DNA of 64,000 nucleotides from positions 22,738,022 through 22,802,021 of the forward strand of contig OY756967.1 in the NCBI GenBank assembly GCA_963580455.1. Reading direction: 5' to 3'. Within the stretch, counting starts at the first letter, position 1; every line of letters begins with the position of its first letter. Shown piece by piece: positions 24,385 to 36,400 of the stretch. Both the position numbers and the translations under genes were made by a program. The notes under the pieces were generated by a model. It made no database searches, had not been told where the DNA came from, and saw only the letters and a list, made by a program, of their open reading frames with translations. Source of the stretch: Euonymus europaeus. Its lineage: Eukaryota > Streptophyta > Magnoliopsida > Celastrales > Celastraceae.

Positions 24385-27300
24385 GTTTCACCTCCTTGGT
24401 GGCCGTCAATAAAATTTCTTCTGCATTCAGAAAACAAAAATTAACTTGTACTATGCTGTAAACTAATGATTTAGTTCCTGCAGTTATAGCCACTTAAGCT
24501 TCTTCCTCTGCTGTATTTTTCACTTGCAGTTTCTTGAGAAAGTTGTACTCCAGTTCTCAGGAATGTCCCAGATCTTACGATAAGCTACGATTCGATCCTA
24601 GGTAGCCTTTCTTTTTCTTGACATCTTATTTAAGCTGTTATTGGCTCATTATTATTGAAGTTTTATGTTACATGCAGGGGAGGATGAACTTACATATTTC
24701 ATGCTAGCATTTTTAAAGAACTTTTAGTGTAAAGTAAAACTAATCGAATTGCAATTCGTGTATTAATATTCTGTTATGTGCGTTGAATTTAGACAAAATC
24801 TTAGCTCAGCCAATCTTATTTATATAATTTTAAACAAAGCATGGAGGAGGACTCTTACTCACTTTACTCCTTTAGGACATATTAATTGGTTATGTGATTG
24901 CTTTTTTTGTGCAGCAAACCAAAATGCAGGTTGTTGGTTACTCATGATGACTATAGCATGATGTCTAAATTTCCGAGGGAAAAACTTTCAGTGGTCACAA
25001 TACTTAGAGATCCAGTTGACCGTGTATTTAGTACCTATGAATTTTCAGTTGAGGTAGCAGCAAGGTTTTTGGTGCATCCTAATTTAACTTCTGCCACTCG
25101 AATGGCTGGACGTTTGCGCCCTAAGACTAATGGAATTAGTACACTGGATATATGGCCTTGGAAGTATTTGGTTCCTTGGATGAGAGAAGATCTGTTTGCT
25201 CGGGTATGAATTCCATTGGAATGTTGATTGATTCACATCTTTCCTTATTTCTTTTTCGCATTATAATGTCATGAGTTGCTTTCTCTTCTTAAATTTTTGT
25301 TCTTTTTATCTATTGTATATTATCAAATTCATGCTATGGTCTAGGGGATCAATTTCAATTTCAATTTCGTATAATTCTATTCTTGATGGCAAGTACAACA
25401 TTGTTTCAAATCATCCTATGTCCATGAGATAATAATGCATGGAATGACTAGATATTATACTTGGAGTCTTGGAGTGACTAGATATTCTATTCTGCATGGA
25501 ATGATTTTTGTATTTTTATGGGCAGAGAGATGTTAGAAAGCAAAGAGGTTCAAATGATGTAAGGAGTAGTGACTCCTATGATACGAAGGAAGTTGTGATG
25601 CCATTGCATGAATACATCATTGACCCTACTGCGCTTGACATTGTTCACAATGGAGCAACGTTCCAGGTATTTGCTCATGTTTTCACCTTTCAAACTTGCT
25701 GCTTTTGTGGATTTTGTTCTTTATATTCTAGTTGATGTTAAGTTTCGTTTTTTGACATCGTTCGCAATAGAGTGGTTCCCCAGATAAAAGCCTGCGTTTT
25801 CTCTTTTCAACTTCCGTCTCCTTTCTGTTTTTCTTTCTATTCTAATTGATTTTTGGTTTCTTTAATAATGTCTATTTTGAGTAATCAATTGCTATTCTCT
25901 TCTGCATGCAATGTGTACTCTGTTAACATACTATCCAATGCGTTGTCATATTGTTGTGGCAACATTATTTTTCGTCATTTTTCAGTCTTTTCTGAGCTTC
26001 AGTCATGTGTATAAAAAATTCCCGATAACCATGACCTTTCATCCATGCTAATCTCAATCTTCACGCGTCAAACTCCTTTATACTGTGGAAACCCATTCCT
26101 CTGGGTCAATTTTTCCCCTTTATTACTTGATCTCTATGTTAAGTGGTGGACTGGAACCTCAATGCTAAGATATTTATTACATTGAGAATGAGTTGTAATC
26201 AGTAAAAACAATTCAGAAAACTCACTGTGGATGCAAAAATGATATATATATATATATATTATTTTAAAAAGGTCGAAGAAGAAATTGCTAGAAAAATATG
26301 AAATATTGGATAAGGATTGGAAGTAAATAAATGAAGTAAAATGGAAGAAAAGAAAAAACTGGATACAGAAGACTATTGTTGATACTCTCTAGACCCTGCT
26401 GTGGTGGGGCCCTTACTGACTCCTGCCATGAGCGAATTAATCCTAGAAGATATAATGGGTAATTTACATTGCTTACTTTTCCGAAGTGGCTGACCTGAGG
26501 TGCCTACGAGCCTGGTTGATTTACTGGGCAATGAGCTAAATGTATGGAAACTTCAGCCGGTGAAGATGTCTCTAGACTGCCTTGCTGAATTTAAGTTTAA
26601 TTGTCTGTGATTTACATCCACGTTGATTGTTTGGCTTATAGGTTGCAGGATTGACAAACAACTCTTATTTTGCTGAGTCACATGAAGTGCGCCATTGTGT
26701 GCAGAAACATACAGTTCTTGGGGAATACGTACTTAAAGTTGCAAAGGTACTCGAATTTAGGAGTTCAGTAAAATCAACGACGTTGGTTGTAAATTGATTC
26801 TCTGATATTATTTTTGCTCTCTATGGTTGTCTTCATGATAGATGCTTGTAAATCTTGCAGAAGAGGTTGGACAATATGTTATATGTTGGTCTTACTGAAG
26901 ACCATAGAGAATCTGCAACAATGTTTGCAAATGTGGTTGGTGCACAGGTAATTTCTCAGCTGGAAGCATCAAACTCTAGTATGGAGAGCATAACTGACAA
27001 GAAATCAGGTTCATGTTGTCCGAAACTTTGGCCTTTTATTAAACTTGTGTTTTAGAGGTGAATAGAAATTCTGAAGGAAAAATAATTTGACTGATTCTTC
27101 AGCACAAGTCTCTTCTGTTTCAGCTGCTGAAGTTAGTATCAATGGTCATAAGGTAAGCAGTTTGGACCCTTTTAGCTGCTAACTGGGAGGCTTGGTAACG
27201 ATGTTTTACTCATCTGGTAACTCGACCATTTGACTGTGTGACAGGAACAGAGTAGCTCTATAGACCATACTGAAAGTGAGAATTCTACAGATGCCGAAGC

Positions 27301-28112
27301 AGATAGAGAAAATGTAAGCCATTTTTGAGTGAGATGCTATATTTTGTTTATTTTCATGTAGAAATGAACCGTTCCCAAATTTGAAGGCATAATAAAGTAA
27401 TTTTCTCTTTCACCGTATTAGATGACCGTGGAGAAACTTATGGGAGGTTATGAATCCTGCATTTCTAATTTACGAAAGGCCCAATCACAACGCCGAACTA
27501 ATTCTTTGAAGAGAATCTCCCCTGTAAAATTTTCAAAAGAGGTATGCTTTGGAAATTAGAAGTTTTCACTATTAGCTATTATGTTAGACAAAGTCTTGCG
27601 TTGCATTCCCTGTAGTATTATGCATTATTAAAATGCTGCTGTATAAAGGGTTTAAGATTTAGATTTACTAATCCCTTTGATGCCAATTTGCGGTTCATAA
27701 AAAATTCCCAGGCTCGTCTTCGGGTTCCTGAGGTGGTGCTCCAGCGAATAAGATCGCTTAACAATCTCGACTTGGAGCTGTACAAGCATGCTCAAGTTAT
27801 TTTTAGAGAACGGCATGCAAATTCCCTGCAAAAGTCGAGTTCCATAGTAAGTTGGTTGAACTGGTACCGAAAAGAACTTGTATTTTTTACATTTGATTTG
27901 ATGGAAGCTAAAAAGCTGGTTAAAATTGTCTAGAGTGATTTATTCATTTCTTTCATTTTATTAAATTGCAGGAGAGGTTGCAGACCATGTTCAGTGATTC
28001 AGATGGCTTCACACTCCTGGAGCTCACCCTCGCCTTTTCCATTGTCATTATCTTTTTAGTCGTCATTGTATTCTTAAATGCAAGAAGAAGAACATCGAAG
28101 GTTAAGATATAA
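23563..28112 (+). CDS. TPST: Tyrosylprotein sulfotransferase, plant type
   Basis: Twelve exons join in frame to 487 residues: 23563-23611, 23990-24155, 24530-24601, 24915-25203, 25526-25666, 26642-26746, 26861-27008, 27124-27152, 27245-27313, 27422-27541, 27712-27846, 27972-28112. The enzyme moves sulfate from PAPS to tyrosines of secreted peptide hormones (PSK, PSY, RGF and CIF families) in the Golgi. Visible are a signal peptide (MDLTLKCVVILMLLMLG), the 5'-phosphosulfate loop HVPRTGGRTYFH, the 3'-phosphate motif TILRDPVDRVFSTYEFS, the conserved ISTLDIWPWKYLVPWMREDL and VAGLTNN blocks, and a C-terminal membrane helix (LAFSIVIIFLVVIVFLN) with the tail RRRTSKVKI. Plant TPST is a type I membrane protein related to heparan-sulfate 6-O-sulfotransferases, unlike animal TPSTs. 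Length and domain order match the Arabidopsis enzyme. Intron 2 holds a long CT run. Confidence 0.93.
24315..24382. repeat. (CT)34 microsatellite in TPST intron 2
   Basis: An uninterrupted CT dinucleotide run of 68 bases. It creates spurious Arg-Glu open frames on the opposite strand. Confidence 0.95.
26241..26260. repeat. Short AT microsatellite in TPST intron 5
   Basis: A short run of about nine AT dinucleotides. Confidence 0.8.
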
Positions 28113-30210
28113 ATGAAGTTTCATTACAGATTATATGGATCACATATTCGCGTGAATTATTTCACACTGGTAGAAGCCATTTGGTTGGATTGGCTATATA
28201 TATGAGTGCTTTATCCCTGTTTATTTTCCGTCCATTATAGATTGCACTTTGAACCTATTAATATCTGTTTGCTTAATACTCTACCGGTGCTAGGTCCTTT
28301 GAAACAGCAGAAACAAAATTAGGATTATGTTACAATTATGAGATTTCTGCGCATCGAATTTCCTGGCTGCTCCGGATTCATATTAAAAAAAGAATGGTAA
28401 ACAATAAGTCAATGAGTTCACAAAGCCCGGCCAGGGCCAAAAATTTTAAGGGACCCCAACTGATGGTTTTTATAATTATTAAATATTTTTATTTAATTTT
28501 TTCAAAATTATCAAAGTGCTTTGATTAATATCACAAATTTAACGATATATTTTGTCCTAAATATAATGTGAAAAAGACATAAAAATTATGGATTACAAAA
28601 TATAAATTGGAAACATTTTATGTGTTATTTCACCTTCTATTTTTATTTTTTTTATACAAAAAATATGATTGGACTAATTATTTCCATCAAAACAGTACCC
28701 ACACATAATTTTAAAAAATAAAATAAAATTTGTTAACGGTATATTCTGCATGACTATGATGCAGCTTAATAAAAAAAATTTGCAAGAGTAATCTCTCATT
28801 TTGCCATAATTAATCTCCAAATAATATATATTGTTGACCACCGAAGCCTTGAATGAAGAGTTGGGACCCAGCAGCAAAAGAAAACCATGACAGCTCTTTC
28901 AAATCGTCGGTGCATTCTTAATTCTCAAATCTCGAACACATGCTGCTGCATCACATGGGACGATCTGTCTCAATCTGGATCTACCTTTTCGTTAAACAAG
29001 GATCAAAGCAGCTGAGTACTGGAGTATTATTGTCGCATGAATTCTAATTAATGTGATTTGATGGTTCTATTCTGCCCCCAATTTTGATATTCTGAGCATT
29101 TGCGTTCCCATTTTTAAGAAAATTTGATTCAGAGGAGAACCTGGAGAGTGTTTCAAGAATTACTATCAAGTTCCTACACATTTAGTTGGTAATTAGTAGG
29201 TATCTTTACTTTGTTTAAAAAAGTTAAATCTCTGATTTCGCCAAATGATCCAATCCTTTTCTTCTTTATCTGTGTGGGTCTGTTTTGGGTAGAAAATAAT
29301 GGAGTTTCCTATTTAACACACATATTGGAAGAACAGTATAAATGACATTTGCCATTATACAGCCTTCAAATGCGTGACAAATGGCCGCTGTAACGAGAGA
29401 CCCCACACCATCCCCTTCATAATCACGGATTCATTCGTATTTAATTAGTAATTCTCACTCTCTCTCTCTCTCTCGCTCGCTCGCTCGCCCAAAAAGTAAA
29501 ATCCCTAGCTCGGACAAGATCTGAACCACCGCCTTCTCTCAATCTCTCTCTTCGCGTTCCTCTCTCATTCTTTCTACAGAGCTCTCACTCGTACTGGAAC
29601 AAGCTATGTGGTTCTGATGGACAGTCTCGTGCTCGGTTTCTCTTAGGCATTAGGGTTTTGATGTGAAAACGGGTTGTTTTCTCGCAATTTCGGTTTATGA
29701 CGACTAAGGTTCGTGTTATTAAGTCGGAACGTTTAACTTTGCCTTCGTTTTCTTGGTTTCCAAACAGGATTTATAACGTTATTGCATTCTGCTCTACTGC
29801 TTGTTCATTGGTTGATATTTAATTACAAAACGGGGAGAAAACGCGTATTCATTTTAAGCGCGAACTTTTATTCGTATATGTGAATATGAATTATTTATTT
29901 TTTATATAAGTAATAGAATCTTATCAGATAATTCTGCATTAGACTGTTTCGGATTTTTTTTTTGCTTTGAAGAGCTACTTCTGTGGATTTTGTTTGCTTT
30001 AAAAATTAAAATCAGCTATATATTAGTAAATCCTTGTTGGATATAGTAAAAACGTAAAATTACTCAATCCTTAATTACTCTGTATTCTCCATCTTTTACG
30101 TATTAAAACAACAGTCCTTAAATGCTATGACGTTTTATCCTGCCACAATTCTGTATTTCTTAACCTTGCTTTGTTTCTTACACGGTTTGGCTCCAAAGAA
30201 TTCACAGACT
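28113..30210 (+). promoter_or_regulatory. TPST 3' flank and GATA gene promoter/leader
   Basis: The first part is 3' untranslated and AT-rich spacer. At about 29,455-29,490 a CTCTCT/CGCTCGCT run precedes a probable leader exon that ends GACGACTAAG/GTTCGTG near 29,709; the acceptor TTCACAG at 30,201-30,207 would join it three bases before the start codon. Pyrimidine-rich leaders are common in plants. The start and splice pattern are inferred. Confidence 0.45.
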
Positions 30211-31785
30211 ATGAATGGTTCTTGGTTCTTTGACGAAAATTTCAATGGTATCACGGATGAGTTCTTCGATGACCTCATTAAACAAACTGATTTTCCCTTG
30301 GAAGACCTGGAACCAAACAATGAAGGAGAAGACTGGGAAGTTGAATTCCAAAGTCTTGAACCCCCACCTGCGAATATTTTGGCAAGCTTGTCCGGTGGTT
30401 TTGGTGGTGATGTTTCGAAGGATGCTTTTCGAGTTTCAGAGAGATTGGTGAGTATAGACCTGATAAAGAGACTGTTATTGATTCTGTGCATGTATGTTTA
30501 TAGGTGATATGTTGTCCAACGTGCTTTGCCTTTCATTAATTATCTACAATTTTATCAATTGATTATGTACTGTGGAGGTTCAATTGCTTATAATCTCATT
30601 ATTTGGTCTTGCCTTAGTTGTCGGGTTTTGTCTTTTGATGTCACATTTTCAGTTAAGAACCTCTTGCAACTCTCGAATGAAATTTGTAACCATGCATTTC
30701 TGACTGTAACACATGAAAACACAAGTTTATTGATACATTCATTTTGATTCAAATTACACCTATTGTTGGTATGTCTATTACAAGATAAACTATTTCTGGT
30801 ATGTAGTAAATAATATGTTCTAGAGTTGCAAATTTCTTTTGAGTTTCCTTGTTAAATTGGTTTGCCCTGTACTTGTTACAACTTACAAGGAACTACAACC
30901 TTCTTGTTTCAAGCTTTTTCTGTGAAACAGAGGAAGTTACTATTCTGGTGACAAGTGTAGGATATTTTCACCCCATAGCATATTGTTTTTCACTTTTTCT
31001 TTTTTCTGTTGGGCCTGTTTCATCTTTCTCATTAATCTAATTTCCTTTATGTTGCTGGTCAGGGAAATGAAATTAAGGTCGAAAAACCATGGTCTGGGAC
31101 TGCTGAATCCTCTTCCCGCCAAAGTATTGACCTCCAAAGTGATGCTTCTGATGAAAAACATTCAAGCGGTTTTCAGACCTCAAGTCCAGTGTCTGTCCTT
31201 GAAAACAGCAGCTCTTCCTTGGTTGAAAATTCCATATCCCATCACCCAAAATTTATCCCAGTGAAGCGTCCGCGAAACAAGCGTCCGCGGCCTTCAACCT
31301 TCAATCCATGTCGTATGATCCCTTTTATCACCTCCACTTTCTCAGCTTCCAGTTCTCATCCTTTGGTTGCTTCTGAGTCGGAATCTGAAACATATTATGT
31401 GGAGAAAACAGTGGTTGCCAATAAGAAACAGAAGAAGAAGAAGAAGAACCTGACTCTGCTTTCATGTACGATAGAGCTTGAGAAATCCGCTTCACGGCGG
31501 CCGTCTTCTCAGCCACCAGGTCCAACAAGAAAATGCACTCATTGTGAGATGACAAAGACCCCACAATGGAGGGAGGGGCCACTTGGGCCAAAAACTCTTT
31601 GCAATGCTTGTGGGGTTCGTTACAGGTCTGGTCGCCTCTTCCCTGAGTATCGTCCTGCTGCAAGTCCAACCTTTGTCGCGTCGGTGCACTCCAACTCCCA
31701 TAGAAAGGTTGTTGAGATGAGAACTAAAGCTTGTCAGCTGCCAACTACAGTTGCAATGGGGACTACAATTGTTTCATCTGGATAG
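30211..31785 (+). CDS. GATA zinc-finger transcription factor, GATA10/11-like
   Basis: Two exons, 30211-30447 and 31063-31785, give 319 residues. The protein binds GATA motifs in DNA through one type IV zinc finger near the C-terminus: C237-x2-C240-x18-C259-x2-C262 ([20 protein letters not shown] to [20 protein letters not shown]). The acidic N-terminus ([36 protein letters not shown]) and the serine-rich [16 protein letters not shown] segment match the GATA8/10/11 type. Two lysine/arginine clusters ([10 protein letters not shown] and KKQKKKKK) are likely nuclear signals. I chose the ATG at 30,211 because it follows a good acceptor and starts the conserved region; the in-frame ATG at 30,127 would add a hydrophobic, intron-like stretch. 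The Arabidopsis neighbours of TPST are also GATA genes, which supports the assignment. Confidence 0.9.
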
Positions 31786-33437
31786 CACTTTATTTAGTTC
31801 TTATTAGGAGGGGGTAACCTTTGTATTTGGGAGTTTTCTCGTCTCCTGTTCTAGTCTATTCAAAATTTTAGGTTGATTTGTTTTTTGTACATTAATCGAA
31901 TAAGAGCTAGGAGACTTAGATGACCCCGTATTTGGCAGGAGGGAGAAGTCCAGAAATTATTTGTATTAGTTGAGAGAATTAAAAATAGATGTTCGAGTTA
32001 GGCTATTTTTTCTGATGCCCTATTATGATGTTTGATGTGTTTTAACCTTTTAAGGAAAAAGAGAGCAAGTTGGAGAAGTAGGATTGAGGCAGTGGAGCTT
32101 AGACAACCTATTAGGTCTAAAAAATATTTACACTTCTTTCTTCTTTAATGATGAACTTTGTGTTTATTTTATCTTTTACATGTTTCTGGTTAATTTGTCT
32201 TTTGCATGTGGTCCATTTAAGATTAATTGACCCCTCTTTTCATTTAAGCTTTAATTGAGCCTTTTTGGTTGGCTCGATATCATTCCTCTGGCAATGCTTA
32301 TGGGTCTGAACGTAATCCGTCTATAATCATCGTATCCACGAAAAGGAGATTTAACCCCGTGTTGGTCAAAGGTGCTGATGCGGGCCTTTTATCGATGTGT
32401 TAAGAGTGGCCAAGTGTATCAATTGCCACTTGAATTTGGCATTTTGATGAATTCATTGTAGATGGGTCCTGCCTTCAGGTCATTTTGATCATTATGTTGT
32501 GTACTAATTCGACCGTATTTGAGAGGCAGAAGTGTTAAGATGATGGTTGGGCTGGCGCATATCTCGAGGGGAAATAATTGTAAGGGAAATTGGTCTCTCT
32601 ACTCTTTTCTTCTACGTAACTAAAACAAGATCTGTGCAAAACTTGGCAAACAAGACTATTGGTCGGATAGAGGTAAGCTTAAGCTGCATAAGAGCACATC
32701 GTGCAAAGATGCATCACTCCCTGTATATCCACCCTTAAATTTTTGCACACAAATCTCCACTTGACATGTGATGACCACCTTGCTAAGTGGATGGCCACCA
32801 TAAATAAATCCTGGAAATCCTTGAGCAGCTCAAAATTCACTGCCCAAAAAAAAATCTCAAGCTCACACCAGTGAAGATAAGGCCCCAAGTAAGCAGGCTA
32901 AGATCTCTGAAAGCGAACACAAATCAAGATTAGATTTTTTCCAGAAAGTAAAACATAAATCATCATATCATGTCTCCACCACCACAGGATTAAATGAAGG
33001 TGAACATCATCGACTCTCTCTCAAACCCAACAGTGAAACTGGGAGGAGACAATGGAATAGCTTACAGACCTGGAACGCAAGGGCAGGCAGAAGGCAAGGA
33101 GCTAATAAATTAAGTAGACCAAAATAAATAGCTGTAACCAAGTTAAAAAAACAAACAAGAATGATACCTGACGCGGCACGAGAGAAATACGAATGCAGAG
33201 GGCAAAACCCTACTCAGTCAGTAACAGGAAGAAGCAAAACCCCGAATAAACAATAAGAGTACTAATAACTTGTAAAACGTAAAATCTAAATCACAACCTA
33301 CCATCCAGTCCCATTTGGAAACAAAAATATACTGTACATATGTCTGCTGCATAGTCATCACCAACCAAAACTGGGTCTCTGGTTGTGGTATCCAAATGTC
33401 AGGTTCAGCCAACCCATAAAGGATCAACCATCACTGA
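31786..33437. other. Intergenic between convergent genes
   Basis: Holds the 3' untranslated regions of the GATA gene (+) and the SAPS gene (-). No further exon was recognised. The part from about 33,200 to 33,437 is probably SAPS 3' UTR. Confidence 0.5.
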
Positions 33438-36400
33438 TCACTCCAGAACAGCTACCTCTTGATCAACTCTCCAGTAGTTTGCATCATTGAATTCCTTAAT
33501 TCCAGCACCACCATCATCAGAATTATCGTTTTCCGGAACCTTCGGAATCATGTTTCTCTTTAAGGGTCCTGCTTCACCAACTATCCCCTCCTTCAAAGCC
33601 TGTTCCATTGCCTTCTCAGTCCCTTCCAATTCAACACCTACAAATTCAACATCCTCTTCAAAAAGGGAGGGCACAGCTACAGATTTCTGAGAATCACTGC
33701 TCCCTGATCCATCACTAAACCCCATGCTAGTCGGAGACCCATTGGGGAGTGAGAATTCCCCACTTGAGGTGGAAATAAAATCAGGTGACACTGCCTCAAA
33801 TTTATGGGAATGATCAGGATTTCCACGATCTTCAAAAGGATTGACACTAGATTCACCTACATGCAAATCTGATGATTCGCCCCATCCTACCCATTCAGGT
33901 AAAGGCCTATCTCCAAACAAGTCCTCATTTTCGGGTGTCTCAAACCTGAAGAATCCCCCCATATCTTGGGAAGCGTTTATCTTTTCACTCTGTGGACTTG
34001 CATCGCCAATGTTAGCCGAACCACTTCCTGGGAACCCATTGAGGAAGTTTGCAGTGGAAGTAGATGTGCCATTCGAGGAATCTTTGCTTTCAGTCAGCTC
34101 ATCATCCTCACCAACTACTACTTCATCATCACTACCGCTATTACCACCATTTGCATTTCCATTCAAATTTATCTCATCCATCATTTCTGAGGCTGATGTA
34201 CTCACCGGTGCATCATCCATTCTGTCATCTTGGAATGCAAACCAGTCGGAATTAGTGAAGAGGCTGCTGCATTGAGCAAAGATTGAATATTTTCTTTAAT
34301 TAGTGATGTAACAAATTAGCCTTGCAAAAAAATTGTAAGAAATTTGATAAAGAAAAAAATTGAAAAGTAAAGGTCAATAAATTTTACAAGAGTTCTAGAA
34401 TTTTGCGGTGCACCTGCCATGCAACTTTTAAAAGTGACCCAGTCTAACCCCTAGTTGAGAATGAACTTAGAAGCAAAATTCAACACAAAAATCATGTAGA
34501 AGAGACCTAACTAAGCCATGTAGTCCCACTCAATCACAAACTTTCTATTTTATATAGCCAAATTGGGACGGTGATTCAAACCTGTGCCCTATCAATGACA
34601 AAACTTGAGTCCCAATACTTCCTCACCTTAAACAGAAAACGAACATGCAAAAGCTAAGTCCAAGCTTAAACAAAAGAATATGTTCACCTATGCTTTAAGC
34701 AATGTCCCTGGGAAATTAGAGATGCACATCACATGTATAATATCAACACTCAACTAGGACAATGAAATTCTTTGAACAGACTTGATATTGATAATCAACA
34801 CCACTTGATAGTGAACAAGCTCACCTCCCTTTATCATCACCAAGCCTCAGGGATGATATAACAACTTCAGCAGACTCGTCATCAAAATAAACATCCTGGA
34901 TAATAAAAACAAAACAACCTATGTAAATGTACAAAACAAAACGAATTGAAATTTTCAATTTAAGTTTTACTTTGAATGACTATGGTTACTCTGCAATACT
35001 CTTACCATTACAAAACTTTTCAACAAAGGAAATTATAATCATTATAAATTAAGACTGGGATATAAATTCATATAATTACCTCATCATCCCTATCAAGAGC
35101 ACCACGGTCCTATAACAAGTAAATTAAGGATTATTCATCAACTAAATTCCACACAGGAATGAACATCAAAAAACGAAAGAGACCGAATAAATACCTCTTC
35201 AGCATCCTCGTTTCCATATATTTTATATCTAAAAGCCTGGCTCAAGTTATTAGCCAGAGCTGCTACATCGTAATCTCTGTCATGAATGTCATCCTCATCA
35301 CTATCCCTCCTATCTTGCAGTGCCGTTGGGCGCCTGTACATTAGAAACAGAGGGAAAACGTTTACTCACAAGAACAGGAGGTCGTCGAAATCATGAGAGA
35401 AACCATGGCACATCAGTTTCAGAGCTACATTTGTTTGATAAAAAGGAGAATGGTAGTCTACTATAAGCAGACATCAATCTTAAAACCACCCCACCGGAAA
35501 ACAAGAAGAAATTTCTTCATAAACAACAAAGAAGAAAGGTAGTGGACAAATAAAGAGAACATATACTAAAAATATATATCTATGGAATAGAATACGTATA
35601 TCTCAATACACTGTCAAATTCACAGATTAAGCACGACAGAGAATGAGATTATCAAAACACATAAGTGAGATTTCATAAAGCAGAACATGTCATTGCTTAT
35701 CAGCAATTCAGCATTATTCAGCTACGTTGACCTCATTTGTAAACATAAACCCCTTAATGTACACAGAATAACCCAAAGGCTGAAGCACAACCAAAACAAC
35801 TGTTAATAAAATGTGTGCGCCTATAGTCATTACATGTCAGACTTATAGACAATGAATAATGAAGATGAGCTAGTGACGTACCCACAAGCCCATCGATGAA
35901 CATTTTCAATTGCATTCCGCTCTTGCAAAACAGTAGTTTGCCACTCCAACCATTCAGCATTTCCCTGGAATGAACAAATCAAGAGTAGCTTTCTCAGCAA
36001 AGGGGTTAAGAATTTCAAAACAACGTTTATAACAATAGCATTGCTGATGAAGACTAAAAAGAGTTCAATAAAGTTCCATGGTTAATATCAAAATTCACAG
36101 AAAATACTTGAGCAATGAGTTAAAATCAGAACACATGGATATTGCAAACAAGAATATCTCATCTAAACCATCACACTGGAGCATGCAAGGAGATGCAGGA
36201 AATGAAATGTGCCCTTGTGCCTAAAAGTTTGAGAGTGTGTCTGATCCAAGCAAAGATCTTGAGAAACTATATTCACCATCCCTCTTAGTTTCTACACGTA
36301 TACAACACTACATATTGATGATCCTTCATGTTATTACCCTTCAAGAAGAGAGAGGGAAAAAAGGCAAGAAAATCAGGAAAGGCAAAGCGACATGAGCATC

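Noticed and set aside
24171..24493. Minus-strand frames with long Arg-Glu repeats
   Set aside because: They are only the translation of the CT microsatellite inside TPST intron 2.
28400..28470. GGCCAGGGCCAAAAATTTTAAGGGACCCC resembling a hAT end
   Set aside because: No matching second terminus or target duplication was found nearby.
30127..30210. Upstream in-frame ATG that would lengthen the GATA protein
   Set aside because: The added residues look like a pyrimidine-rich intron end, and a good acceptor lies just before the ATG at 30,211.
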